From Oceanospirillum maris DSM 6286 (lineage in GTDB: Bacteria > Pseudomonadota > Gammaproteobacteria > Pseudomonadales > Halomonadaceae): DNA of 64,000 nucleotides. The stretch is from assembly GCF_000422865.1 (NCBI RefSeq), contig NZ_AUGW01000003.1:124001-188000 (forward strand). The letters are read 5' to 3'. Of the stretch, positions 18,840-30,100 are shown piece by piece. The stretch's first letter is position 1, and the number at the start of each line of letters is the position of its first letter. The position numbers and the translations under genes were made by a program. The notes below the pieces were generated by a model. The model searched no databases. It had not been told where the DNA came from and was given only the letters and a program-made list of their open reading frames with translations.

Positions 18840-19442
18840 CTACCCCAGAATAATCAGCAAACAACTGGCCAGTAACATTAGTGCTAAAACGCGATTAATA
18901 CCCCGCAAAATGGCAGAGTTATCAACAAAACGACGCAAGAAGGCCCCCACAAAAACCCAGCTGGCCAGAGAAAACCAGCAAACAGGGAGGTAAAGCCCTG
19001 CAAAGATTAGCACCTCGGCAATATGCTGCCCGTCGGTGTAAGCTGCGATGCCGGATGCCGATGCCAACCAAGCTTTAGGATTTAGCCATTGCATAATGGC
19101 ACCAGTCATAAAGCTGGGAGCATAATCTGTACTTTGTTCTGAATCCGCCCCTAACTCGCCATTATCTCGTAGTAAAATCCAACTCAAATAGAGCAGAAAT
19201 GCGATACCACCCCATTGTAAAATTTGATTTAACGCAGGGAAACGCAGAAGTATCTGGTTCAGCCCCAAGCCTATTGCAATAAACAGTAGTACAAAGCCTA
19301 GGGTAGCCCCTGTAACAAACCAAAGCCCTACCGATAAGTGATGGCGCGTGCCACTGGTCAAGCCGACTAGGTTAACCGGCCCAGGGGTAATTGATGCCAC
19401 CAAGGCAAAAATTGCCATTGATGAAAATGCTGAGAATTCCAT
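18840..19442 (-). CDS. LysE-family amino acid exporter (RhtB type), copy 1
   Basis: A 200-residue inner-membrane protein with about six hydrophobic helices. The family signature near the N-terminus is present (S-I-T-P-G-P-V-N-L-V), as is the conserved L-N-P-K-A-W-L-A in the middle. It is predicted to export amino acids or related small metabolites. GAGG precedes the ATG. It is convergent with the AraC gene and lies 158 bp downstream of a second LysE-family gene. Confidence 0.9.
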   Translation of the reverse strand: MEFSAFSSMAIFALVASITPGPVNLVGLTSGTRHHLSVGLWFVTGATLGFVLLFIAIGLGLNQILLRFPALNQILQWGGIAFLLYLSWILLRDNGELGADSEQSTDYAPSFMTGAIMQWLNPKAWLASASGIAAYTDGQHIAEVLIFAGLYLPVCWFSLASWVFVGAFLRRFVDNSAILRGINRVLALMLLASCLLIILG

Positions 19443-19600
19443 ACTGCCTCACTTGTGCGTATCTGATATTAGAAGAGCGCCGAGTGTGCGTGATATGGAT
19501 AGGGCTGTATTGAACGAAATTGCGCCGATGAACCTCCTTTTGCTTATTGAGGTGAACCCCCTCTTGCTTCTTAATATTTTGAGAGGCTCACCCGCCATTA

Positions 19601-20254
19601 TTACAATTCAGACAAGCTTAGGCGAATAGCTCCTGCCACAAAGACGCCGGAGAAGAGTAACTTCTGAACCATCTGTCCTGTGCGGCTGACTTTAACCCGA
19701 GAGGCTACCGCGCAGGTACTGGCGGCAACGGCCATATCAAATACGAGTCCTACGAGCACCAAAAGCACCCCTAGATAGAGATACTGTACGATCACTGGGC
19801 CTGATTCCGGGTGAATAAACTGAGGCAGCAGCAGCGAACAAAACATCAAAGCCTTAGGGTTTAGTAGATTGGTCAAAAAGCCACGGTGAATAGCCTGACG
19901 AGCCTGTTGGCTTTGACCGTGTCCTGAGGTGCTTTTCTGCTCTGAGGCAGCTTCTTGCTGAGAAAGTGATTTTGCCGAAATGATCTTCCAAGCCATAAAG
20001 AGCAGATACGCGGCCCCAATCCATTGAATAATCTGCAATAGATCTGGGTGAGTGGCGAGAAGGGCAGCAAGGCCAACACCGGAAAGTAACACATGTAATC
20101 CCCGGGCCGAGGACAAGCCGATGGACGTTACCATAGCCTGCTTAAAACCTTTACCAGAGGCGGCAGCCATTACCAACGCCATATCTGGCCCTGGCAACAT
20201 ATAGGCGGCACTGAGGGTGATGATATAAATGGAAAGCTCGGTCAGACTTAGCAT
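19601..20254 (-). CDS. LysE-family amino acid exporter (RhtB type), copy 2
   Basis: A 217-residue membrane protein. It shows the family motif M-L-P-G-P-D-M-A-L-V near the N-terminus and L-N-P-K-A-L-M-F-C in the middle, with about six helices. I choose ATG at 20254 because AGGGA precedes it. The frame extends to 20290 without conservation. It is divergent from an Lrp/AsnC-type regulator, the classical LysE arrangement, so that regulator is the likely controller, sensing an intracellular amino acid. Confidence 0.92.
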   Translation of the reverse strand: MLSLTELSIYIITLSAAYMLPGPDMALVMAAASGKGFKQAMVTSIGLSSARGLHVLLSGVGLAALLATHPDLLQIIQWIGAAYLLFMAWKIISAKSLSQQEAASEQKSTSGHGQSQQARQAIHRGFLTNLLNPKALMFCSLLLPQFIHPESGPVIVQYLYLGVLLVLVGLVFDMAVAASTCAVASRVKVSRTGQMVQKLLFSGVFVAGAIRLSLSEL

Positions 20255-20432
20255 GAGATAATCCCTACACTTGGATTCTTGTTTAGTCAAAACGGTTTAG
20301 AAAAAGTGGTTCAGAAAAAAGCGATTTAACCGGTTGAGTATTATCTTGCATTCAAGCTGGAATTAGATTGCTATCTCCACTATCTTTTACCATATTTTAG
20401 CAAGAATCTTTCATATTGAAATAGAGAATCAC

Positions 20433-20906
20433 ATGAATCCTCCAAATACGCGTCTGGATGAAACCGATAAACGGATTTTGCAGTTGTTACTGCAGGATGG
20501 GCGTTTGTCGAATGCCAAATTAGCAGAACAGCTACATTTAAGTGAAACACCTTGCTGGCGGCGCTTAAAACGGCTGGAGTCAGAGGGGTATATTGAAGGC
20601 TATCAGGCCCGTTTAAATCGGCATAAATTAGGCATGGGCGTGGTTGCTTTTGCCCAAGTAACCTTTGGTGATCATTCAGGACAGGCCCCGATGGCGTTTG
20701 AAGAAAAGATGGCCGAGATGCCGGAAATTCTGAGCTGCCATAACGTCTCCGGGGATTGTGACTACATTTTACAGATTGTGGCGGAAGACCTAGAACAATA
20801 CGGTAATTTTGTCCGTGATCAGCTGCGGATTTTACCGGGAATTACGGCTATTCGCTCTAACTTAGCGTTACGGGAGGTGAAAGCTGGGCAGATGCTACCG
20901 GTTTAA
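20433..20906 (+). CDS. Lrp/AsnC-family transcriptional regulator
   Basis: A 157-residue regulator. Residues 8-60 form the helix-turn-helix (D-E-T-D-K-R-I-L-Q-L-L-L-Q-D-G-R-L-S-N, then L-S-E-T-P-C-W-R-R-L-K-R-L-E). Residues 65-155 are the amino-acid-binding RAM domain (V-S-G-D-C-D-Y-I-L-Q-I-V). It is divergent from the LysE-type exporter and probably controls it in response to an amino acid. The intergenic segment is AT-rich. I found no outstanding operator. Confidence 0.94.
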   Translation: MNPPNTRLDETDKRILQLLLQDGRLSNAKLAEQLHLSETPCWRRLKRLESEGYIEGYQARLNRHKLGMGVVAFAQVTFGDHSGQAPMAFEEKMAEMPEILSCHNVSGDCDYILQIVAEDLEQYGNFVRDQLRILPGITAIRSNLALREVKAGQMLPV

Positions 20907-20966
20907 GTGAGAGGAAGAGGGAAAGATATCAAAGAAATTTGCTATTTAGTTTATTCAACTGGAAAT

Positions 20967-21049
20967 ATGTTTGATTTTGATGCGATGAAATCAAACATGT
21001 ATTTTATGTTTGATTTTGTCAGATTCCTTTCTTGTAAACTAAGTATAAT
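20967..21049 (+). promoter_or_regulatory. Operator-like repeats and promoter upstream of the giant gene
   Basis: ATGTTTGATTT (20967-20977) and AAATCAAACAT (20988-20998) are a perfect 11-bp inverted repeat with a 10-nt spacer. A direct copy, ATGTTTGATTTTG, follows at 21006-21018. A consensus -10 element, TATAAT, lies at 21044-21049 but has no good -35, as expected of an activator-dependent promoter. A further 7-bp dyad, AGAATCT/AGATTCT, lies at 21059-21080 in the likely leader. Confidence 0.6.
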
Positions 21050-21133
21050 GGAGGTTACAGAATCTATCTTTACAGATTCTAAGATCGAGGGCTGTTTAGA
21101 GATGCTCAGGTTAATGAATCTCCGGAGAATATT

Positions 21134-24100
21134 ATGGCAAACCGTTTCTCAAATAAGAAAACTAAAAAAAACTTAAGCCGTAAAGCTCGTTTTGAGAAAC
21201 TCGAGCCAAGGATAATGCTCGCTGGCGATCTATTACTAGATGGCATCGAATCTTTTAATATTGAACCCGATATTATCAGCCCTCCAGAAAATCTTTCAGA
21301 TACCTTTTCAGATAGCCCTCACCTTGAGACTAAAAACCTCCAAGCCCCCCTTTTAAGTTATCAGCCTGAAGAGATTCTTGTTGGCGATATTACCGACAAA
21401 GCATATTGGAGTGCGGAACAGAACAGCGATGTACTACTGATTGAATCTTCACTGTCCGCAGGTGCTGCAGCAACTGCTATCTCTGCCCAAAATGAGCGCA
21501 ACGAGCGGTCTGATATTTACTTAGGCTATGCTGATGATGAAACAGTTTTATCAGGTTCTATTTACCTAGACAGCAATGACTCCCTCACAGGCACCGGACA
21601 AGTTGACGGCTTAGTGACTAATGAAGGTGTTGTCGCGCCAGGTAACTCCCCCGGTGTTCAGATTGTTGATGCCTACGCACAGATGGATACAGGAACCCTA
21701 CTGATTGAAGTCGGAGGGATGACGCCTGGTGGAACCGCTGAGAATATTTATGATGGCTATGATCAACTGAATGTCAGTCATCATGCTGAGCTGGATGGTT
21801 CTCTGGAAATCCGTTTGCTGAATGACTTCGATCCTGAAGTGGGTACGGAATTTGATATTCTGACCTTTGGTACTGTTTCAGGTGGCTTTGACCAGATTCA
21901 AGGTTTGTATATAGGTGAGGGTAAATATTTTTCGCCAACACTCAATGTCGACGGTGGCGTTACGTTAGTTGTTGAGCAACTGGACTTTGTGTCTGAATTG
22001 CTAGACTCAGGGGTAACTCAGGAGCAGATAACCGTTGGGCTTTCTGCAGTTGATCAGCTAATGGGTGTACTTGATCTGTCGGTTAGTATCGCTGATCAAA
22101 GTGCTGAATTAGAAAGCCAGCTTGATTCGGTGTCGTCAAATCTTGATGATCTGATGGATCAGCTCTACACACTGGCGACCGACACGACCTTTACCGGAAC
22201 CGTTGGATTTTCAGGTCAGGTTGAGTTTCAAGGGCAATATCTGAGCGGTGATTTTGCGTTGACCGCTACGGTTGATGTCGATAATTTATCCAACAATGAA
22301 TACCTTCTTTCCGCATCAAACCTGACGGGGCAGGCCGATGCTGGTGGTATTGCCTTAATCATGGAGCAGGGCGCAGGTCAACTGCGAGTAACCCAGGATG
22401 GGCTGGCGGGTATTCTATCCACTAACCTAACGGTTTCCGGCGTGGACAATATTGATGCGTCTTTTACTGGTGCATCGCTATCCTTTAATGAAACCAGCAG
22501 TGCTTTAGCTTTTGATGGTAAGGCTGCGGTGGCTGGGCAGGCTTTCCGTGCGGAAGGAGATGCTGCGTTATCTGTTCATGATGTCTTTTCAGCCAATGGT
22601 CAGCTTGTTATTGAGAAGCAGGCAGGGTTAACCCCCGATGAAGATTTCTTACTGTTGGGTGCTAAAGATCTGACGGTTAGCGCTCTTGGTTCGGCAACAG
22701 ATCAACTGGGTCTCAGTCTTTCGAACGTTGACCTTATGCTTGCCCTAGATGAAGCGGAAGGCTCCGCCGGTTATGCACTTGAAATGACCGGTGACGTTGA
22801 GCTATCTGGTGAGGGTGTCGGTAGCGCGCTGCTGGGATCTCTCTCTGGACTAGAGCACCTAACATTACAGGTAAATACACTGGATCGGACGTTGAATGAA
22901 ACACTGACCTTGAACGGTGAATCGCTAGCCTTAGACTTTGGGGCGGATCAAACCCAAGTTTCCCCTTATTTTGAAGCCCGTAATACAACACTGGATTTTG
23001 GTGATCAGGGTGCGTTGACCGGTGATTTCCGTTTTGAATTTATCAGTGACGGTTCCGATTCTGATGGTAATGGCATTGCCGACCAGTTTGATAATCAGTT
23101 GCTGATATCCGGCAGCCAGATCAGCGGTCAGCTATCTGATGGAGGCGTGGCGGTTGATCTTACTGATGGTAAGGTTGCCCTTATATTTAACAACCACTTT
23201 GATGGCCTGACGGATAGCAGTACGGATGCAGGTTGGTCTGTTGTCGCTACAGGTAACCTGTCTCTCACCGCAACCTCTTCTCTGGAACTCAGTGGCACAG
23301 ATCTTAATGTGGTCTTTAGTTCATCGGGTACAGCCATAGATGATTCTATTACATTATTAGATGGCTCAACGTTGGATCTGTCCATTGAATCAGGCGAAGG
23401 GTTCTCTGTTACCGGCACGGTGACAGGTACGCTCACGGATATTGGCTCTGTTTCCGGCGATATTGAGCTGGTTAAAACCACTGCCGGAAACTACAGTTTT
23501 GATGCCAGCCGTCTTGAGCTGCCGGTTATTGGCGAACTGATCGGTGATCTTAGTTTTGATATTGATCCGCAACAGGATGCAGAAGGCGTTGTTACCGCAT
23601 TATTTGGTGATAAAGTTGCTTTAAAAGGCCAGGGGATCAACCTGGTTGTACCTGCGGGCTTCGGAAATATTGACATTGTCGATGCCAGTTTTGGCCTTTT
23701 GCTAAAAGATGATCCTGACGGTGAGGCGCCTTTGTGGGCGCTGACCGCCCTGTCAAATCTAGCCGTGTCAGGAATATCCGGTATCAATAACTTGTCCGGT
23801 GAACGGGTTGCCTTCTCTTATAACGCCACGGGGGCATCTGTTGATCACACCTTTGCTTTTTCCGATGGTAGTGAGTCCTCCCTTGCTCTGAGTGCGGACG
23901 AAACAATGGCCCTACGGGGCGCATTAAATATTGATGTTGACGGCATTGGCCACCTAAGCGGCGACTTAAGCTTTATTCAGGATCAGAAAACCCTAACATT
24001 GTCTGACGACTCGACCATTACCGCCGATCGCTTTGTGATCTCCGGTGAGAATAGTGCGCTAGACATTGATGTGATCAACGATGCCGATTTTTCCCTTGAG

Positions 24101-27100
24101 GGTGCCGATTTTATTTTAGGGCGACTGGTCAATCAGGCTGATGATTCAGCGAGTTGGAACGCACTGTCTTTATCGGCAGATAGTGTTGCGCTTTCCGGTT
24201 TGTCTGATATCGAGCTATCCGGCACAAATTTCTCTTTAACAACAAGCCAAAGTGATCAGACCGCAGCGGTGAACTGGTCTGAGCAATCCCTGAGTTTGAA
24301 TACTGATTCCGGCGTGCTGGGGCTTGACCTGACAGCGGATCAGTTAGGAGATTTCACAGCATCCGGTGCTTTAACACTAGACATGGCCGGATCAGCACAA
24401 GTTTCCGGTGACCTGACCCTTGAGCGTATGCTGGGCCAGAGCGTCTCCCTGAGTGACAATACAACGATTAGTTCTAACCTTTTAGCTTTCAGTGCCGATA
24501 ATGCGGAGATCTTTGTAGGCGCTGACGCTGGTACTGCTGAAGCGATGGGACTGACTTTAAATACAGGTTTCAATGCTGTTGTTGGCGGCAGCTCTGACCT
24601 CCAGACAGATAGTGAAAATGAAGATGCCCGCTTCTTCGCATTACAGGCCAGTGGTGAGTCTCTTGCCTTTAACGGTTTTGGTGATTTAAGCCTGACGGCT
24701 GAAGCGGATCAGACCATTGATTTAGCCTTAAATCACTCGAACCTAAGTGATGATTTGGTTATTGATTTCACTGCGTCCGACCCAGGTGTTTTTGATCTTT
24801 CATTGAGTGATGCAGGAATCACGACCTCCGCTGACCTAGAGATTGATGCTGCCGGTTTAGCCTCTCTGTCTGGGAATTACGGTATTCAGTTTGAGCTTGT
24901 TGACGGAGTACCACGCTTCCTGTTGGCCGGTAGCGATATTGAAGCTTTCATCGGTGTTGATGCTATCGGCGGCCAGCTGACCGCAGGTGAATTGGGCTTG
25001 ATTGTTGAAGCAACGGAATCCGGTGTCGGCTACGCCTTGCAGGGGCAAGGTACGATCACCAGTGTCGGTGATTCGCCCGTGAGCCTGACTGGAACGGCAA
25101 TGCTGGATCTTAATGCGCTAGGGCGTTCCGTTGATGAAGCCTTTACCATTGATGGCATTACCCGAACACTGAGTTTTGATACCGCCGATTATGTCAGCCG
25201 TATTCAGCAATCTGATATAGATGTCGTGCTGAGCGATGTACTGGCGGATAGCCTGTATAGTCTTGGCGATATGCTGAACGACACCATGGGTTCGCTGGGC
25301 GTCAGCTATGACGACGAGGGTAATCAGATTGCCAATAGCCCTCTGTCGGAGTCTCTGCCGTTTATTGGCTACAGTCTTGATGACCTATCCAATATTTCAC
25401 CCCTGTTTGAGATGGGACAGTACATTCAGCACTACCCGCATTATGCGGTTAATGGCGGGGAAGCCCTGCCGGAAGGTGATACCTATCCGATGCCAACGGA
25501 CTATAGCTGGGATGCCACAGCGAATGAAGGTGCTGGTGCTTTAACCGCTCAACCGACAGTAAACGGCCTGCTGTCCTATCTGGAAGATAACTGGGTCAGT
25601 AATATTGGTGGTGCACCAGACAACCTGAGCATCAATATAACAGATGAAGGTCTCTCGTTTGGTTATCAGGGTACGATCGCCAATAGTAAAAACCTCCCCG
25701 TTGACCTGAATGATTCATTAAACAATCTGGGGCTTGAACTTGACCCGATCAATGTAGAGCTACTAACTGAAACCGATGTCGACCTGGCATTTTTAACCGA
25801 TTGGAACCTATCCGATTTCGAGTTTCAGATGAAGAAATTTGATGTCAATATGGGGGCCAATGTCGATGACCTGCTTATTGATGCAAACTACGGCCCGTTA
25901 GGCGTAAGTATCGGTTCTGCCGAGGGTGAAAAGGGACAGGTTAATATTAACCTGGGTGCTGCGGTTACGATGGACGCGTCGGGTAACCTGTCCTACCAAC
26001 TGACAGAAGATAATACCTCAGTAGTGCTGCCGGTTTATGCCGAAATGGCCGGTGTGGATCTGGTTGCGGATGATCCTGTTCGCTTTATGTTGGAAGGGCA
26101 ACCCGCGACCGTTGGTGACTGGCAGCTAACCACTGAAAATCTAAACACACTATCCAAATTTGCGGATCTGTCGGTCACTCAGATGATCAGCATGTTCCCA
26201 GACTTTGTTGACCTGCTTGAGCAAACCTCCAGCAGCGATAGCATGATCACCAGCTTGCCTTTTACTGATACGGCACTAAGCGTGGTTCTAGATTTTGCTC
26301 AGGCTTTTGAATCCAATATTTATGAAGCAATTGATTTCAATAAAATCAATGAAACCTTGACCACTAATAGTACGGTAGCCGTTGATGCTGGCTCAAGTGT
26401 CGTCACAGGGCTATACGGGGTGGGCAGTGTCGCTAAAGGTGGGTATATCCAACTGGGTGGCGATGAGGGCGCAGTCTATCAAATTAAATCAGTGTCTGAG
26501 GATGGTAGCTCTGTTGAGCTGACAGAGAAGTTGGAGGAAGCCTACTCAGGGGCTGCAGAGATCACCACACTCAACCCATTTAAACCGGGTCTTATCTCTA
26601 CTATTCAAGAATATATTACTGCGATTAATAACTCAGGTTTACTGCCGGATGGGGTTGACGTTAGTTATGACCCGGTTGAGAACCGATTCGTCGTTCCTCT
26701 AAGCTTTACTGAAACCAAAACATTAGGTGATCTGCCGATCGGTTTTGATTTTGATCTGCCGGGGCTGGAGTTATCCACTGATGCGACGGCTGAGATCGAA
26801 AGCGATTTAGCTGGCAGCCTGAATTTCTATATCGACTTTGATGGCGAGTCTCATACCGGAAATGTACAGCTAACCGCTGGAAGTGTTCAGTTTACGGATG
26901 CGGATGCCAACTTCTCTGACGCTGTCGTCGGCGGCACCCTTTGGCTAGGTAACGATGCCTATCGGGTGATTGAATGGGTTGATGCCCAGACGGTGAAACT
27001 GGTTGGGGCCATCGCTTCCGATTTTTCCGGTGAATACCTCCTCAAAGGTAGTGCAGAGCTTGGTGTTTCTGATCTGGAACTGGAAGGCAGTGTCAATCTG

Positions 27101-30100
27101 GACCGTGATGACCCAGAAGTTAGTGCCTTGTTGGGGCTGCTGGGGGCAACCGCAGGTGGTGCCGGTAGCGATTCTCAGATTCACGCCGGTGCAACGGTTA
27201 AGATCACTGCCAACAACCTGGCCGGTGGTGCAGATCTGGCATTGGATGACCTTTTATCTGGCGACCTCTCCTTTGACTACGATGCGTCAGGCAGTGCCTA
27301 CGCTAAAATCAAAGGGCTGGAAGTAGATACTGGTATTGCCGGTGAGATCGACTTGGGTGATATTGCTCAGATTGAAGTGCATGTGCTGGATCTGTTTAAC
27401 CCTGCAACAACTCCAACAACCGTTTATCAGCACCCAGCTTATCCGATGGATGTTGAGCTACTGGTCAATAATGGAACGGTTGCGAATAATGCCACGGTTG
27501 CGCTGCTGCCGGATGTGAATCAACTTCTTGATTTTAATAACCTGAGTTTTGCCGACATTATCGACGCGGTACAACTGGGTATCGACTTTATTCAGACTAC
27601 GCTGGAAGAGCAAGCGTTCTATAACTACGAATTCCCGCTGATCAATTATTCATTGGCAGATGTGGTTAACTTCACTGAAGAGCTGTCAGTCGCACTTGAA
27701 GAGATTAACGATGAACCGGGACAGAGTGTTCAGTCTTTTGAAACTTTGTTTGAAGAAGCGCTGGGGGTAGAGGATGACAATACTCAGTCTGCCCGTGACC
27801 AAATTTTCTCCCTTGCTTTGAATCAAGGATCACTAGATGTCCATCTGAATTACAGCCAGCTCTTTACCGAACTTTTTGACTTCAGCCTTGATTTTGAATC
27901 ACTGGCCGACATAGCGGGCTTGTCTGATAACTCAGACATTGAAGGACTGGATCTGTTTGTCGATCAGATTGGAGCCAGCAAGCTGGAGCTGGAAGCCATT
28001 TTTGATTTGCAGATTGATGCCGGTATTCAGATTACCGAAGGTACACCTGAGATTTTTCTGTACGACCATACTGGTATGGAGTCGGTTACGTCATCTATTG
28101 ATAGCTTTGGGGCCTTGCTATTCGGGGCGGGCAGCGCGGTTATCTCTGAACCTTACTATGCAACGCTGTTAACCAATATTCAAAACAATACCGCTAGCTT
28201 TTCTAATGTGTCCCGTTTTAGTGCGCAAGTAAATATTGCCTCGACTGAAGATGAGCTTACAGACAATAGTCTTCTGAACGCCCAGCGCCAGGAAGCCATT
28301 ATGAACCTGGCGGACCAGCTGAGTGATGATCTGGGCTTTATGGTTGATCTGACGGTAGGAGATCAATCAACGTCAGCGGATACAAGCAATATTGACCTTT
28401 TTGCAGAGGTCAGTGTTGAACGACAACAGGACGTTACGGTAGCCAGTGATAGCTTTGGTACCCATGCCTCTGTGGGGGTGCGTATTGCAGGCTCTGATCT
28501 TGAGCTGGGTTTTGATGTTGGGCCTATGTCCCTAGGAGTTGAGGGCGGTTCTGCAGTAATTGATGGCGATGGTGATATCAGCACCCAAGATTACGCCACT
28601 ATGAATTTGATGCTTGCCCAGCAGTCTACCGATAACAATGACGGTCGTTATTACGTAACGGAGAACTTGAAAGATAATCTGGATGCCAGCTTTACCGGCG
28701 ATATGGGAATTGTACTGCCCGTTCGGCTGGATGTTGATGGCCTGGAATTTACGCCAGAAGAAGAGATATCTATCTCGATTAACGAGGAAGTTGGAGACCT
28801 AGGTGATCTGCTGCTGAATCTAGCAGAAGGCACCGAAGATACAGATCTGCTGACGTTTGAGTTTCCGGCTTTGAACAGTCTGTATGAGCAACTTGGTGGA
28901 AACCTGAGTATTTTGGGGATTATTAATGATCCGACCATTTTGGTAGACGGTATCGATTTTGCTCTCGGTGGACTGCAGGATGTTCTTGGCGATGGGTTGG
29001 CCAGCGATCTCCCCCTTATCGGTGATGCGTTAGCCAGCCAGAGCGAATTCATTGAAGATATCCGACTGGGATTGTTGGCTGATCTTAATAAATATCTGAG
29101 TTCCAATGGCGGCACCATTGGTATCACCCAGGATGTGATGTATGACCTGTTCGCTGATGAACTGGGTATTCTTCAGGATAAAAACGGTGATTCGATAGTT
29201 GACCGAAACGATATCAGCATTGGTTGGTATGATGTTGAAGGGACGCACTTAGGTGACTGGGTAGAGGGTGGGGAAGTCTTGCTGGATGCTGATGCTATTC
29301 AGTTTGATATGACCTTAGGGGATTATATTTACGGATACGGCCTAGACCTACCATTAGATCTGGATCTACCCGGTTTTGATATGTCGCTTGATGGTGGCTT
29401 CGCACTGGAAACCTACTGGGATCTTGATTTTGGGTTGGGGCTAAGTGTTACTGACGGTTTTTATCTGGTGGATTCTGGTGAAGATGAGCTGGAGTTCAAT
29501 GTTGATGTATATCTTGATGGTTCGCCAGAAGATTTTGATTCAGATGATGCTTTTACCGGTGAAGCCACGCTCCTTTTCTTCAAAGCCACGCTAACAGATA
29601 ACAACCCAAATGATCGGGCCAGCGGTATGTACGGTAAATTTACCGTAGATGTTGACGGTGGTGGTGATGGCCGTCTGACGGCCAATGAGCTGATGGGGTC
29701 TAATCTGGGCAAAGTGTTTGCTTCTGAATTTGCCATCGACACAGAGCTTGATCTTGGCGTGACACTAGAGCTAGATGGTGTCGAAATTTTACCGACACTA
29801 CTAGCAGACCTAACGATTGACTGGGATTGGGATCTGGAAAACGGTGCGGCAGACCCGGAAATCCATCTCAAAAATCTGGGTATTGAAGTTAGTAGCTTAG
29901 TCACTAATTTCCTGTTGCCGATTTCTGAAAATATTGCCTCAACCATTGAGCCGTTTGAGCCAGTCATCGATGCCCTGCAGCAGAAAATTCCAGGGCTGGA
30001 TGTTCTTGGCATAAACAATACCATGGATTTAATCAATGTAATGATGCAGCTGGAGGGCCAAGATCCGATTGACTGGCGCTTTGTCTACGCTGCTGAGTTT

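Noticed and set aside
20907-21176. 89-codon frame between the lrp-type gene and the giant gene
   Set aside because: It starts at a GTG directly after a stop without a ribosome site. It runs across the promoter-like repeats and overlaps the true giant-gene start. No domain is recognised.
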